From contig NZ_JNWZ01000005.1 in the NCBI RefSeq assembly GCF_000716545.1, positions 1-64,000 of the forward strand: a stretch of 64,000 nucleotides of DNA. The letters run 5' to 3'. Source of the DNA: Kitasatospora phosalacinea (GTDB lineage Bacteria > Actinomycetota > Actinomycetes > Streptomycetales > Streptomycetaceae). Both the position numbers and the translations under genes were made by a program. Below the pieces are notes generated by a model, which was given only the letters and a program-made list of their open reading frames with translations, ran no database searches and was not told the DNA's origin. How positions within the stretch are numbered: position 1 is the stretch's first letter; each line of letters opens with the position of its first letter. Positions 17,193-28,700 of the stretch are shown here, in pieces.

Positions 17193-17927
17193 GTGGCCGG
17201 TAGGCATGCCCTGTTATTGGAATCCGTGACCAAAACCTATGGTTCGGGCCGGAATGCGGTCACCGCCCTGGACGACGTGACGATCGGCGTTCCGCGCGGG
17301 ACGTTCACCGCGATCATGGGCCCCTCGGGTTCGGGGAAGAGCACGTTCCTACACTGCGCGGCGGGCCTGGACCAGCCCACCAAGGGCGACGTGTTCCTCG
17401 GCGACACCCGGCTCAGCGGCCTGAACGAGGAACAGCTCACCGAGGTCCGCCGGGAGCGGGTCGGGTTCGTGTTCCAGGCGTACAACCTGCTCGACTCGCT
17501 GACCATCGCCGACAACGTGGGCCTGCCGTTCCGGCTGGCGGACACCCCGGTCCCCAAGGACCGGGTGCTCTCCGAGCTGGCGGACGTCGGGCTCGCGGAG
17601 ATGGCCGACCGCTACCCGGGGCAGCTCTCCGGCGGCCAGCGGCAGCGCGTGGCGATCGCCCGGGCCCTGATCACCGGGCCCGACGTGGTCTTCGCCGACG
17701 AGCCGACCGGCGCGCTCGACACCCGCACCGGCCGGCAGGTCCTGCAACTGCTGCGCGGCGTCGTCGACCGGACCGGCCAGACCGTGGTGATGGTGACGCA
17801 CGACCCGGTCGCCGCCTCGCACGCGGACTCGGTGACCTTCCTGGCGGACGGCCGGCTGGCCGGCGAACTGGTCGGGCCGACGCCGGAGCGGGTGGCCGAC
17901 CGGATGACCAGGCTGGGTGAGTGGTGA
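17193..17927 (+). CDS. ABC transporter ATP-binding protein (MacB/LolD type)
   Basis: A 244-residue ABC ATPase. Walker A is GPSGSGKST near residue 45, the Q-loop is in FVFQAYNLLDSLT, the signature is LSGGQRQRVAIARAL, Walker B is VVFADEPTGAL, and the H-loop is in VMVTHDP. This set is typical for ATPases that partner FtsX/MacB permeases and export peptides or antibiotics. The GTG start at 17193 follows AAAGGA, and an upstream in-frame start at 17145 would add an unrelated 16 residues. The stop overlaps the permease start. It probably provides export of, or self-resistance to, the cluster peptide. Confidence 0.93.
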   Translation: MAGRHALLLESVTKTYGSGRNAVTALDDVTIGVPRGTFTAIMGPSGSGKSTFLHCAAGLDQPTKGDVFLGDTRLSGLNEEQLTEVRRERVGFVFQAYNLLDSLTIADNVGLPFRLADTPVPKDRVLSELADVGLAEMADRYPGQLSGGQRQRVAIARALITGPDVVFADEPTGALDTRTGRQVLQLLRGVVDRTGQTVVMVTHDPVAASHADSVTFLADGRLAGELVGPTPERVADRMTRLGEW

Positions 17928-20599
17928 GTCGCGGGGGCGCCGTGAAGGGGGCGGAACCGCCGCTGGACAAGAAGGGCGCGAAGGCAGCCGCGAAGGCCGC
18001 CGCGAAGGCAGCCGAGAAGGCGGAGCGGAAGGCGGAGAAGCGGGCGCGGAAGGCGAGGAAGCGCAAGGGGCGCACGCTCTCCCGGCAGAACCTCGCCCTG
18101 GCCTGGAGCACGGTCCGCGGCCGCAAGGGCGGCTTCGCGGCGGTGCTGATCGCCGTCGCGGTCGGCTCCGCGGTGATCACCGCCTGCGGCGTGCTGCTGG
18201 AGACCGGCATCAGCTCGGGCGTCCCGGCCGAGCGGTACCACCGGGCGTCCGTGGTCGTCGGCGGCTACCAGGCCGTCCCGGTGCCGGGCGACACGGACCC
18301 GCGGCTGTCCGAACGGGTCAGGGTGCCCGCCGGCACGGTGGCCCAGGTCGCCGCGGTGGCGGGCGTGGAGCGCGCGGTCGGCGACGTCAGCGTCCGGCTG
18401 AGCGTCCTGCGCGAGGACGCCGCCCTGGACGGCCCGCCGGTGTACGGGCACGGCTGGTCGGCCTCGGTGCTGGCGCCGTTCACCGTGCGCGGCGGCGCCG
18501 AGCCGAAGGCGGACGACGAGGTCGCGCTCGACGAGGACCTCGCCCGCCGGGCCGGGGTCGGGCCGGGGGACACCGTCACGCTGGTGGCAGGGTCGACCCC
18601 GGCGGCGTACCGGGTCAGCGGCGTCGTGCGGTCCGAGGGGCCGCTCGACCGGCAGTCGGCGGTGTTCTTCACCGACGGCCGGGCCACCGAGCTCTACGGC
18701 ACCGCCGACCGGATCGACGCGGTCGGCGTACTGGCCGCGCCGGGCACCGGCGCGGGCGAGCTGGCCGACCGGATCACCAAGGCGGTGCCCGGGGTGGTCG
18801 CCTACACGGGCGACGACCGCAGCGACGTCGAGACGCTCGACGTCGGGCAGATGCGGTCGTTCGTCATCGAGGTCGCCAGCGCGTTCGGCGCCACCATGAG
18901 CCTGCTGGTGGTCATCGTGGTCTCCGGCACCCTGGCCCTCTCCGTCCAGCAGCGCCGCCGCGAACTGGCCCTGCTGCGGGCCGTCGGCGCGACCCCCCGG
19001 CAGGTGCTGCGCATGATCGGCGGCGAGGCCGTGCTGGTCGGCGGGATCGGCGCCGCGCTCGGCGCCGTCCCCGGCATCCTGCTGGCCCTGCTGCTGCACC
19101 GGGTGTTCGCGGCGGTCGGCGCGCTGCCGTCCGGGTTCTCGCTGGTGATCACCCCGCTGCCGGTGATCGCCGCGCTGCTGGTCTGCGTCCTCGCGGCCCG
19201 GGTCGGCGGCTGGCTGGCGGCCCGGCGGGCCGCGAAGGTCAGCGCCGTCGAGGCGCTCGGCGACGTCGCGGTGGAGCCGAAGAAGCTCGGCTGGTTCCGG
19301 CTCACCGTCGGCGCGCTCCTGGTCCCCGGCGGCCTCGCCGTCGCGGTCGTGCTGCCGATCGTGCTGCCCGGCGAGTCGGCGGTCGAGGGCGCCGCCAGCT
19401 CCGCCCTGGTGCTGGTGGTCGCGATCGGCCTGCTCGGGCCGAAGCTGTTCGGCGGCATCGCGGGGATGCTCGCCCGCCGCCGCCGCGGCGGCGTCACCCG
19501 GTTCCTGGCCCTCGCCAACTCCAAGGCCCGGGCCCGCCGGCTCAGCTCCGCCACCACCCCGCTGATCATGGGCGTGACCATGGCGTCCGCGCAGCTGTTC
19601 AGCGCCACCACGCTCGCCGCCACCGCGCACGACCAGGCGGTGGCCGGCGTGATCGCCGACCGGGTGGTGCTCTCCGACGGCGCGGGCATCTCGCCCGACC
19701 TCACGGAGAAGCTCCGCGCCGTCCCCGGCGTCCGGACGGTCGGCCCGGTCGCCCGGACGTCGACCGTCCTCACCTGGGGCACGGGCGACAGCATCCAGTA
19801 CCGGATCTCCAGCGCCCAGGGCGTAGACCCGGCGGCCGTGCCGGCCACCATGGACCTCGGCGTCCTGCGCGGCGACCTGAACCGGCTCACCGGGAACGCC
19901 ACCGTCGCGCTCAGCCGCATGGTCTCCGGCACGGTCGGCGCCGACGTCGGCGGCCGCGTCGACGTCCACCTGGGCGACGGCAGCGTCGAGAACGCCGAGG
20001 TGGTCGCGGTCTACGAGAACGGCCTCGGCTTCGGCGACGTCACCCTGCCGCACGACGTGGTGATCGAGCACACCACCGACCACCTCGACCAGTGGCTGAT
20101 GGTCGACGCCGACAAGGGCGCGGACCTGGACTCCGTCCTGAAGGACCACCCGACGCTCGGCGTGCGGGACGCGGGGGCGCTCACCGCGGCCCCGAGCGAC
20201 GGGGCCGACGACGGGGTCAGCCTGGTGCTGAACGCCGTCCTGCTCGGCTACCTCGCCATCGCCGTCGTCAACACCCTGGTGATGGCGACGATCTCCCGGC
20301 GGCGCGAGTACGCCCTGCTGCGCCTCGTCGGCACCCGCACCGGCCAGGTGCTGTCGATGATGCGCCAGGAGGCCGCGCTGATCGTGGTCTCCGCGGTCGT
20401 CGTCGGCACGCTCGCCGCACTGCCCTCGCTGATCGGCATGAGCTACGCGATCCGGCACTCGGTGTTCCCGTCGATCCCCCCGCTGACCTACCTCGGCATC
20501 GTGGTCGCGGCCGCGGCGGTCGCCTGGCCGGCCGTCATGCTGCCGGCCCGGCTCGCGCTGCGCCCGCCGGCGGTGGAGGCCATCTCGCAACCGGAGTGA
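17924..20599 (+). CDS. ABC transporter permease, FtsX/MacB family
   Basis: An 891-residue membrane protein. It starts with a very basic Lys/Ala-rich cytoplasmic tail (about 1-50), then a first membrane helix ([23 protein letters not shown]) and a large extracytoplasmic domain. A first FtsX block carries [17 protein letters not shown] and the conserved [20 protein letters not shown] second half repeats this, with a soluble region (about 560-760) and a final FtsX block holding [18 protein letters not shown]. The GTG at 17924 overlaps the ATPase stop (GTGA); 17921 is an equivalent alternative. The pair forms a complete exporter. A very strong hairpin follows. Confidence 0.92.
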   Translation: MSRGGAVKGAEPPLDKKGAKAAAKAAAKAAEKAERKAEKRARKARKRKGRTLSRQNLALAWSTVRGRKGGFAAVLIAVAVGSAVITACGVLLETGISSGVPAERYHRASVVVGGYQAVPVPGDTDPRLSERVRVPAGTVAQVAAVAGVERAVGDVSVRLSVLREDAALDGPPVYGHGWSASVLAPFTVRGGAEPKADDEVALDEDLARRAGVGPGDTVTLVAGSTPAAYRVSGVVRSEGPLDRQSAVFFTDGRATELYGTADRIDAVGVLAAPGTGAGELADRITKAVPGVVAYTGDDRSDVETLDVGQMRSFVIEVASAFGATMSLLVVIVVSGTLALSVQQRRRELALLRAVGATPRQVLRMIGGEAVLVGGIGAALGAVPGILLALLLHRVFAAVGALPSGFSLVITPLPVIAALLVCVLAARVGGWLAARRAAKVSAVEALGDVAVEPKKLGWFRLTVGALLVPGGLAVAVVLPIVLPGESAVEGAASSALVLVVAIGLLGPKLFGGIAGMLARRRRGGVTRFLALANSKARARRLSSATTPLIMGVTMASAQLFSATTLAATAHDQAVAGVIADRVVLSDGAGISPDLTEKLRAVPGVRTVGPVARTSTVLTWGTGDSIQYRISSAQGVDPAAVPATMDLGVLRGDLNRLTGNATVALSRMVSGTVGADVGGRVDVHLGDGSVENAEVVAVYENGLGFGDVTLPHDVVIEHTTDHLDQWLMVDADKGADLDSVLKDHPTLGVRDAGALTAAPSDGADDGVSLVLNAVLLGYLAIAVVNTLVMATISRRREYALLRLVGTRTGQVLSMMRQEAALIVVSAVVVGTLAALPSLIGMSYAIRHSVFPSIPPLTYLGIVVAAAAVAWPAVMLPARLALRPPAVEAISQPE

Positions 20600-20621
20600 G
20601 GAGGGACCGCGGCGCACCCCC

Positions 20622-20653
20622 GGGTGGGGCACGGCTTCGGCCGTGCCCCACCC
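20622..20653 (+). terminator. Strong TTCG-capped terminator between exporter and NRPS genes
   Basis: A perfect 14-bp stem, GGGTGGGGCACGGC with its complement (20640-20653), closed by a TTCG tetraloop. It separates the exporter transcript from the NRPS transcript, so the NRPS genes need their own promoter in 20654-20819. Confidence 0.9.
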
Positions 20654-20723
20654 GTTGCGCGTCCGGCCCCGCGTCCGGCCCCGGGTCCGGTCCGCCGGGC
20701 CCGTGCCGGGCGGGCATTTTCCT

Positions 20724-20739
20724 CACGGCTCAAGAACGT
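20724..20739 (+). promoter_or_regulatory. CACGGCTCAAG element upstream of the NRPS genes
   Basis: CACGGCTCAAGAACGT lies 96 bp before the NRPS start. The same CACGGCTCAAG, two variable bases and CGT occur at 42630, 109 bp before the membrane glycosyltransferase gene. A shared promoter or activator element is possible. No classical -35/-10 pair is obvious in 20654-20819. Confidence 0.35.
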
Positions 20740-20819
20740 GGAGCGGGCACCGTCCCGCGGGCGAAGCTCGACTGCCGACAGATCCGCTCGCCTCGCGTGT
20801 CTCCAGTGGAGGGCCGCAC

Positions 20820-23800
20820 ATGTCCCACGGTTTCGACAGCGCACCCGACGGCCCGGCGCGCCGGGCCGTCCACCACCTCGTCGCCGCGCACGCCCGCCGG
20901 GAGCCCGCCGCTCCCGCCGTCGTCGACGCCGGACTGACCCTCAGCTACCTGGAACTGGAGGAGCGGGCCAACCACCTGGCGCACCGCCTGGCGGCCGCCG
21001 GCGTGGGCGCCGAGTCGCGGGTGGGCCTGCTGACGGGCCGCTCGGGCCACTCGGCGGAGACCGTCGTCGCGATGCTCGCGGTGCTCAAGGCGGGCGGGCT
21101 CTACCTGCCGCTGCACGAGAGCTACCCCGACGACCGGATCCGCCGGATGCTCGCCGACACCGGCACCGTCCTGCTGATCGCCGACCGCACCACCGCCGAC
21201 CGGGCCACCGCCGCCGGGGTCCCCGTGCTGCTCGTCGACCGCTCCGACCCCGGGCGGCGCGCCGACGCCCCCGAGGTCGAGGTGGACGAGGAGCAACTCG
21301 CGTACGTCATCCACACCTCGGGCTCGACCGGCCGCCCCAAGGGCGTGTCGATCACCCACCGGAACATCGCCTCGCTGGCCCGGGACCGCCAGGTGCGCGC
21401 CGCCTTCGGCCGCGTCGCGCTGTTCAACGCGCCGCTCGCGTTCGACGCCTCCACCTACGAGGTCTGGGTGCCGCTGCTCAACGGCGGCCGGGTCGTCGTC
21501 GGGCCCGCGGAGCTGACCGCGCCGGGACTGGCCGCGCTGAGCGCCGGGCACGGCCTCGACGCGGTCTTCCTGACCGCGGCGCTGTTCCGGCTGTTCGCCG
21601 AGGAGCGGCCCGACTGCTTCGCGGGGCTGCGCGAGGTGTGGGCCGGCGGCGAGGCGGTCTCGGCCGCCGCCGTCGAGGAGGTGCGGCGGGCCTGCCCGGG
21701 CACCGCGTTCGTCAACGCGTACGGCCCCACCGAGTGCACGGTGTTCGCCACCGCGCACCGGCCGGCGCCCGAGGACGTGCGCAGCCGGATCGCGGTGATC
21801 GGCGGCGCGCTGGACGACACCGCCGCGCACGTGCTCGACGAGGAGCTGCGGGAGGTCGGCGCCGGCGGCGTCGGCGAGCTGTACCTGTCCGGCGACGGCA
21901 CCGGCCGCGGCTACTTCGGGCGCCCCGCGCTGACCGCCGAGCGCTTCGTGGCCGACCCGTTCGTGCCCGGCGGCCGGCTCTACCGCACCGGCGACCGGGT
22001 GCGGCTGACCGAGGACGGGCTGATCGAGTTCCTCGGCCGCACCGACCACCAGGTCAAGATCCGCGGCTTCCGGATCGAGCTCGGCGAGATCGAGACCGCC
22101 CTGCGGGAGTGCCCCGGCGTCACCGACGCCGTCGTGGCGGTGCGCGAGAGCGGGGCGACCCGCGGCCTGGTCGGCTACCCGACCGGGCCGCGACCCCTGG
22201 AGGAGCGCGAACTGCTCGCCCGGCTGGCCGAGCGCCTGCCGGGCTACATGGTGCCGTCGCGGATCGTCTGGACGGAGCGGCTGCCGGTCAACGCGAACGG
22301 CAAGGTGGACCGCGGCGCGCTGCCCGAGCCGCCGGCCGGCCCCGCCCCGCACCGCGCGCCGGAGACGGACACCGAGCGCGAACTGGCCGCCCTCTGGGCC
22401 GAGGTGCTCGGCGTCGGGCAGGTCGGGGTGACGGACGACTTCTTCGCCCTCGGCGGCGACTCCGTGCTCACCATGAAGATCGTCGCGCGGGCGCGGGCCC
22501 GGGGCCTGGTGCTGAGCACCGCCGACGTCTTCGCCCACCCCACCGTCGAGGCGCTGGCCGGCGCGGTCCGGCGGACCGCCGCGCCGGCGCCCGCCCCCCG
22601 GCCCCCGGCGCCGCGGTCGGGCAGCTACCCGCTGACCTCGATGCAGAGCGGCATGCTCTTCGACTCCCTGATGCTCGACGACCCGGCGCTGCACCTGGTG
22701 CAGTTCGTCGTCCGGCTCGGCGACGTCACCGACCCCGAACGCCTGGGCCGGGCCTGGCAGGAGGCCACCGAACGGCACGCGGTGCTCCGCAGCGAACTGC
22801 GCTGGGCCGACGTCGAGGAGCCGGTGCAGGTCGTCCGGGACGAGGTCGTGCTGCCGGTCACCCAGCTCGACTGGAGCGCCCGGCCGCCGGAGGACCATCC
22901 GGCGCTGCTGCGCGAACTGCTGGAGGCCGACCTCGCCGCGGGCATCGACCTCACCCGGGCGCCGCTGAGCCGGGTCACCGTCGTGCGGCTCGGCCCGGAC
23001 ACGGTCGAGCTGGTCTGGACGGTGCACCACGTGTTCACCGACGGCTGGAGCTCCGCCGAACTGCTCCAGGACGTGATCGACGACTACCGCGGCGGACCGG
23101 TGCGCGAGCGGCCGCCGTTCCGGGACTTCGTGCACTGGCTCGCCGACCGGGACCTCGACGTCGCCGACGCGTACTGGCGCGGCCGGATGGCCGGCTTCAC
23201 CACCCCGGTGGCGGTGCCCGGCGACCGGCAGCCCGCCGAGGGCCACCGCGCGGTGGCCCGCCGGTCGGTGGAGGTGGGCGTCCCGGCGGAGACCGCCGCG
23301 CGGGTCTCGGCCTACGCCCGGCGCACCGGGCTCACCTGGAACACCCTGGTCCAGGGCGCCTGGGCGGTCCTGCTGGCGCGGCTGAGCGGCGAGCGCGACG
23401 TGTGCTTCGGCACCAGCATGTCGGTGCGCCCGGCCGAGCTGCCCGGCGTCGAGTCGATGGTCGGCATGATGATCAACTCCCAGCCGGTCCGGGTCCTGGT
23501 CGGCGAGGACGAGCCCGTCCTGCCCTGGCTCGCGGAGCTGCAGCGCGAGCAGGCGGCGGCCCGCGAGTTCGGGTACGCCCCGCTGAACCGGGTGCGGTCC
23601 TTCGCCGACGTCGAGCCCGGGGCGGAGCTGTTCCACACCGCCGTGGTGTTCCAGAACTACCCCTTCGACCGGTCCGAGATCCGCGCGTTCGACGTCCGGT
23701 TCGCCACCAACTACCCGCTGGCGCTGAGCGTGTTCCCGGGCGATCCGCCGGTCCTGCGGCTGCTCCACGACGAGGCGCTCTTCGACCCGGAGAGCGTGCG

Positions 23801-25724
23801 GCTGATCGCCGAGCGGCTGATCACCGTGCTGGACGCGCTGGCCGCCGGGACGGCGCCGAGCCTCGGCGACCTGAGCGTGCTGACCGCCGCCGAGCGGGAG
23901 ACCCTCCTCGGCGCGTGGGCCCAGGGCGCCCCCGCCGGGTACTCGATCGAGCGGCGGATGCACCACCTGATCGGCGAACGCGCCGCCGAGCGGCCCGACG
24001 CCGTCGCGGTCGAGCGCGGCGGGCACCGGCTCACCTACGCGCAGGTGGAGGAGCGCGCCAACCGGCTGGCCCACCACCTGCGCGGGCTCGGCGTCGGCCC
24101 GGACGTGCTGGTCGGCGTCTCCGTCGAACGCGGCCCGGACCTGGTCGTCGCCGTCCTCGGCACCCTCAAGGCCGGCGGCGCCTACGTGCCGATCGACCCC
24201 GACTACCCGGCCCGGCGGGCCGCCGCGATCCTGGAGGAGGCCCGCCCGGCGGTGGTGCTCACCCACGCCCGCCACCTCGACGTCTTCGCGGGCGCCACGA
24301 CCCCGCTGGTGCTGCTCGACCGGGACTGGCCCGCCGTCGCCGCCCGGCCCGCCACCGCCCCGCCGGACGAGGGCGGCCCGCGCGACCTGGTGTACACCGT
24401 CTACACCTCGGGCTCCACCGGGAAGCCCAAGGGCACCATGGTCGAGCACCGGTCCATGGTCAACACCGTGGAGGCGGTCGTCCCGCTGCACGTGCGCCCC
24501 GGCGCCCGGGTCTACCAGCTCTCCCCGATGAGCTTCGACGCCGCCTCGCTGGTCCTGCTGAGCACGCTCGCGGGCGGCGGCACGCTGGTCGCGCCGACCA
24601 CCGCCGGGACGTACAGCGGCGCCGAGCTGATCGAGCAGCTGCGCGAGGCCGACGTCAGCGCCGTCACCGGGCCGCCGACCGTGCTGCCGGTGCTCGACCC
24701 GGCCGAACTGCCGCACCTGGAGTCCGTCCTGTGCGGCGGCGAGGTGCTGACCCCGGACCTGGCCGCCGACTGGTCGCCGGGCCGCCGCCTGCTCAACGGC
24801 TACGGGCCGAGCGAGTGCGCCGTGGCCGCCACGCTGTTCGAGGTGGAGCCGGGCGTCCGCTACCGCAACGTCCCGATCGGCCGGCCGATCCCGCACACCA
24901 CCGTGTACGTCCTCGACCACCGGCTGCGCCCGGTGCCGCCCGGCACCACGGGGGAGCTGTACCTCGGCGGCGCCGGCGTGGGCCGCGGCTACGTCGGACG
25001 GCCCGACCTGACCGCCGAGCGCTTCGTGGCGGACCCGTTCGGCGCCCCCGGCACCCGGCTCTACCGCACCGGCGACCTGGCCCGCTGGAACCGGGACGGC
25101 ACCCTGGAGTTCGCCGGCCGCTCGGACGACCAGGTGAAGATCCGCGGCTTCCGGGTGGAGCCCCGCGAGGTCGAGAACGTGCTGCTGCGGCACCCCGGGG
25201 TGGCCGAGGCCGCCGTGGTCGTGCGCGCCGACGGGGCCGGCAAGCGGCTGGTCGCCTACGTGGTGCCGCGCGGCGCCGGGCCGTCCGACCGGGAGCTGCG
25301 GGAGCACGCCGCCCGGCACGTGCCCGCCTACATGGTCCCGGCCGCCGTGGTGGTGCTGGCGGCGCTGCCGATCAACCGCAACGGCAAGCTCGACCGGGCC
25401 GCGCTGCCCGAACCGGCGGCCGAGTCGGAGGAGCGGGCGTACACCCCGCCGGCCGACCCGACGGAGGAGGCGCTCTGCCGGATCTTCGGCGAGGTGCTGG
25501 ACGCGCCCAGGGTGGGCGCGCTGGACAGCTTCTTCGACCTCGGCGGCGACTCGATCAACGCCATCCGGCTGGCCGTCCGGATGCGCGCCGCCTTCGGCGT
25601 GCCGCTCTCCCCGCGGGACCTGTTCGAGCACCGGCGCGTACGGGACCTCGCCGCCGTCGTCCAGGAGCGGATCGTCGCGAGCCTGACTGCCGTCTCCGGG
25701 GCCGAAGCGCCCGGCCTGATCTGA
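20820..25724 (+). CDS. NRPS, two modules: A-PCP-C-A-PCP
   Basis: A 1634-residue nonribosomal peptide synthetase that starts the assembly line. It begins directly with an A domain (about 10-505, [10 protein letters not shown] motif), so the first residue is loaded free, without acylation. PCP1 has its phosphopantetheine serine at Ser548. An active condensation domain (about 600-1030) has HHVFTDG with His736-His737. A2 (about 1060-1550, [10 protein letters not shown]) and PCP2 (Ser1578) follow. By my hand alignment to PheA the specificity residues are DAYLWGAVF (A1) and DALTLGGVA (A2); neither matches a code I can name. There is no epimerase, so residues 1 and 2 should be L. The ATG follows GGAGGG, and the second NRPS gene starts 17 bp later. 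Confidence 0.95.
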   Translation: MSHGFDSAPDGPARRAVHHLVAAHARREPAAPAVVDAGLTLSYLELEERANHLAHRLAAAGVGAESRVGLLTGRSGHSAETVVAMLAVLKAGGLYLPLHESYPDDRIRRMLADTGTVLLIADRTTADRATAAGVPVLLVDRSDPGRRADAPEVEVDEEQLAYVIHTSGSTGRPKGVSITHRNIASLARDRQVRAAFGRVALFNAPLAFDASTYEVWVPLLNGGRVVVGPAELTAPGLAALSAGHGLDAVFLTAALFRLFAEERPDCFAGLREVWAGGEAVSAAAVEEVRRACPGTAFVNAYGPTECTVFATAHRPAPEDVRSRIAVIGGALDDTAAHVLDEELREVGAGGVGELYLSGDGTGRGYFGRPALTAERFVADPFVPGGRLYRTGDRVRLTEDGLIEFLGRTDHQVKIRGFRIELGEIETALRECPGVTDAVVAVRESGATRGLVGYPTGPRPLEERELLARLAERLPGYMVPSRIVWTERLPVNANGKVDRGALPEPPAGPAPHRAPETDTERELAALWAEVLGVGQVGVTDDFFALGGDSVLTMKIVARARARGLVLSTADVFAHPTVEALAGAVRRTAAPAPAPRPPAPRSGSYPLTSMQSGMLFDSLMLDDPALHLVQFVVRLGDVTDPERLGRAWQEATERHAVLRSELRWADVEEPVQVVRDEVVLPVTQLDWSARPPEDHPALLRELLEADLAAGIDLTRAPLSRVTVVRLGPDTVELVWTVHHVFTDGWSSAELLQDVIDDYRGGPVRERPPFRDFVHWLADRDLDVADAYWRGRMAGFTTPVAVPGDRQPAEGHRAVARRSVEVGVPAETAARVSAYARRTGLTWNTLVQGAWAVLLARLSGERDVCFGTSMSVRPAELPGVESMVGMMINSQPVRVLVGEDEPVLPWLAELQREQAAAREFGYAPLNRVRSFADVEPGAELFHTAVVFQNYPFDRSEIRAFDVRFATNYPLALSVFPGDPPVLRLLHDEALFDPESVRLIAERLITVLDALAAGTAPSLGDLSVLTAAERETLLGAWAQGAPAGYSIERRMHHLIGERAAERPDAVAVERGGHRLTYAQVEERANRLAHHLRGLGVGPDVLVGVSVERGPDLVVAVLGTLKAGGAYVPIDPDYPARRAAAILEEARPAVVLTHARHLDVFAGATTPLVLLDRDWPAVAARPATAPPDEGGPRDLVYTVYTSGSTGKPKGTMVEHRSMVNTVEAVVPLHVRPGARVYQLSPMSFDAASLVLLSTLAGGGTLVAPTTAGTYSGAELIEQLREADVSAVTGPPTVLPVLDPAELPHLESVLCGGEVLTPDLAADWSPGRRLLNGYGPSECAVAATLFEVEPGVRYRNVPIGRPIPHTTVYVLDHRLRPVPPGTTGELYLGGAGVGRGYVGRPDLTAERFVADPFGAPGTRLYRTGDLARWNRDGTLEFAGRSDDQVKIRGFRVEPREVENVLLRHPGVAEAAVVVRADGAGKRLVAYVVPRGAGPSDRELREHAARHVPAYMVPAAVVVLAALPINRNGKLDRAALPEPAAESEERAYTPPADPTEEALCRIFGEVLDAPRVGALDSFFDLGGDSINAIRLAVRMRAAFGVPLSPRDLFEHRRVRDLAAVVQERIVASLTAVSGAEAPGLI

Positions 25725-25741
25725 CCAGACAAGGAACGCAG

Positions 25742-28700
25742 ATGACCCAGTTCGACGAGATGTTGACCTCCGTACCGGCGCACCTGCGCGAGGAACTGCT
25801 GCGCCGCCTCGCCGGGCAGGCGGCGCCCGCCCCGGCGGCGATCCGGCCCGCCCCCCGGGACGAGCCGCCGCCGATGTCCTCGCAGCAGGAGCGGCTCTGG
25901 TTCGCGGCCGAGCTGGAACCGGACAGCGCCGAGTACAACGCGCTGCGCGCGCTGCGGCTGCGGGGCGCGCTGGACACCGCCGCCCTCGGCGCCGCGCTCG
26001 ACCGCGTGGTGCGCCGGCACGAGATGCTGCGCACCACCTTCGACACCCGCGACGGCCGCGGCGTGCAGGTCGTGCACCCGCACCGGGAGCGGCCGCTGCC
26101 GCTGCTCGACGTGTCCGGCCCGGACGCCGAGGCCGCCGTCCGGCGCTTCGTCGCGGCCGAGATGAACACGCCGTTCGACCTGCGCCGCGGCCCGCTGCTG
26201 CGGGCCACCCTGCTCCGGGTGGCCGCCGACGAGCACGTGCTCGTCCTGGCCATGCACCACATCGTCTGCGACGGCTGGTCCACCGGGCCGCTGCTGCGCG
26301 AACTCGCCGCCGCCTACGCGGACGCCCCGCTGCCGCCGCTGCCCGTCCAGTACGCCGACTACGCGATCTGGGAGCACGGGCGCACCGCCGAGGTGGACCG
26401 GCAGCTCGACCACTGGCGCGAGCGGCTCGCTGGGATGCGCACGGCCGACCTGCCCACCGACCGGCCCCGCCCGCCGGTCCGCACGCCCGCCGGCGCGACC
26501 CTGGCGGTGGAGCTGCCCGCCGAGGTGCTGACCCGGCTGCGCGAACTCGGCCGCGGACAGGACGCCACCCTGTTCATGACCCTGGTCACCGCCACCAAGG
26601 TGCTGCTGTCCCGGTACTGCGGCGAACCCGACGTGGCGGTCGGCACCGTCACCCTGGGCCGCTCGCGCCCCGAACTGGAACCCCTGATCGGCACCTTCGT
26701 CAACACCGTGGTGCTGCGCTCCCAGGTCGAGGAGTCGCTGTCCTTCACCGAGCAGCTCGCCCGGGTCCGCGCCGGCATGCTCGACGCCTTCGCCCACGAC
26801 GAGGTCCCCTTCCAGCGCCTGGTGGACGCGCTGCGTCCCGAACGGGACGCCTCCCGGCCGCCGCTGGTGCAGGTGATGGTCAACCTGCAGAACATGGCGG
26901 ACACCCTGCCGGAGTTCCGCGGCCTGGAGGTCACCGAGATCCAGCCGGCCGCGGAGGTGGCCAAGCTGGACCTGGTCCTCGACTTCTACGAGGACGCCGG
27001 CTCGCTGGTCTGCTACCTGGAGTACAGCACCGACCTGTTCGACCGGGAGACGGTCGAGCGGCTCGGCGGCCACCTCGTCACCCTGCTGCGCGCGGTGACC
27101 GAACGGCCCGGGGCGCCGCTGGCGGAGCTGTCCATGCTGCCCGCCGACGAACTGCGCGCGCTCACCGCCGACTGGCAGGGCCGGCCCGCCGCGGCCGCGG
27201 ACCCGCGGACCCTGCCCGGGATCTTCGACGAGCAGGCGGCCCGGACCCCGGACGCGGTCGCGGTCAGCGACCACCGGCACCGGCTCACCTTCGCCGAGCT
27301 GGCCGCCCGCGCCAACCGGCTCGCCCACCACCTGGTGGCGGCCGGCGTCGGCCCCGGCGTGCCGGTCGGCGTGCGCCTGGAGCGCGGGGTGGAGGCGATG
27401 GTCGCGCTGCTGGCCGTGCTCAAGGCCGGCGGCGCGTTCGTGCCGATCGACCCCGACCACCCGGCGCGGCGGCAGGCCCTGATGCTCGAGGACACCGCCG
27501 CCCCGGTGCTGGTCACCGACTCGGCGGCGGACGGCGAGGGCCCCTGGACCACCGTCCGCCCCGACGCCGACCGGGAGGCCGTCGCCGCCCGGCCCGCCAC
27601 CCCGCCGGCCGTGGACGTCGGCCCCGACGACCTCGCGTACATCGTCTACACCTCCGGCTCCACCGGCCGCCCCAAGGGCGTGATGGTCAGCCACCGCAAC
27701 GCCGTCCACATGATGCGGGCCTGGGACGACCGCTACGACCTGACCGGCCTGCGGGCCCGCGCGCTGTCGGTCTCCAGCCTCGCCGTCGACCTGTTCCTCG
27801 GCGACTTCCTGATGTCCGCGATGTACGGCGGCGAGATGGTGATCTGCCCGGCCGCGGTGATCGCCGACCCGCCCGCGCTGGCCGCGCTGATCACCGAGGT
27901 CCGCCCGCACCTGCTGGTCACCACCCCCTCGCTGGCCAAGGCGGTCGCCCAGGAGCTGTCCTGGAACGGCGCCCGGGCGGACTCGCTGCGGGTCCTCGCC
28001 GTCGGCTCGGAGGCCTGGCTGGCCGACGACGCCGCCGCCGTCCTGGAGGTGCTCCACCCGGAGGCCGTGGTCACCAACAACTACGGCGCCACCGAGACCA
28101 CCGTGGATTCCACCACCTACCGGCTGCGCCCCGGCGCGACCGGCGGCGCGGCGGTGGTGCCGATCGGCCGGCCGCTGGCCGAGACCACCGTGTACGTCCT
28201 CGACGGCCGCGGGCGCCCCGTCCCGATCGGCGTGCCCGGCGAGATCTCCATCGGCGGCGACGGCGTCGCCCAGGGCTACTGGGGCCGGCCCGAACTGACC
28301 GAACAGCGCTTCACCACCGACCCGTTCACCGGCGGGCGGCTCTACCGCACCGGCGACATCGGACGGTGGCGGCCCGACGGCGAACTGGAGTACCTCGGCC
28401 GCGCCGACGACCAGGTCAAGGTCCGCGGCTTCCGGGTCGAGCTCGGCGAGGTCGAGGCCGCGCTGCTGCGCCACCCCGGCGTCGCGGCCGCCGCCGCCGC
28501 GGTGCGGCCCGACCGGACCGGCCGCGACCGGCTGGTCGGCTACCTGGTGGCGGCGGGCGCCGCCCCCACCCTGACCGAACTGCGCGCCTTCCTCGCCGGG
28601 ATCGTGCCCGACCCGGCCGTCCCCTCCGCGCTCGTCGTCCTCGACGCGCTGCCGATGACGCCGAGCGGAACGCTCGACCGCAAGGCGCTGCCCGCCCCGC

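Noticed and set aside
17193..20599. The exporter pair as a cell-division FtsE/FtsX set
   Set aside because: The permease is three times the size of FtsX with a duplicated FtsX block, and the genes lie between peptide biosynthetic operons.
17612..20632. A 1006-codon minus-strand frame opposite the ABC permease
   Set aside because: Low-complexity translation with no family match; the permease and ATPase on the plus strand are unmistakable.
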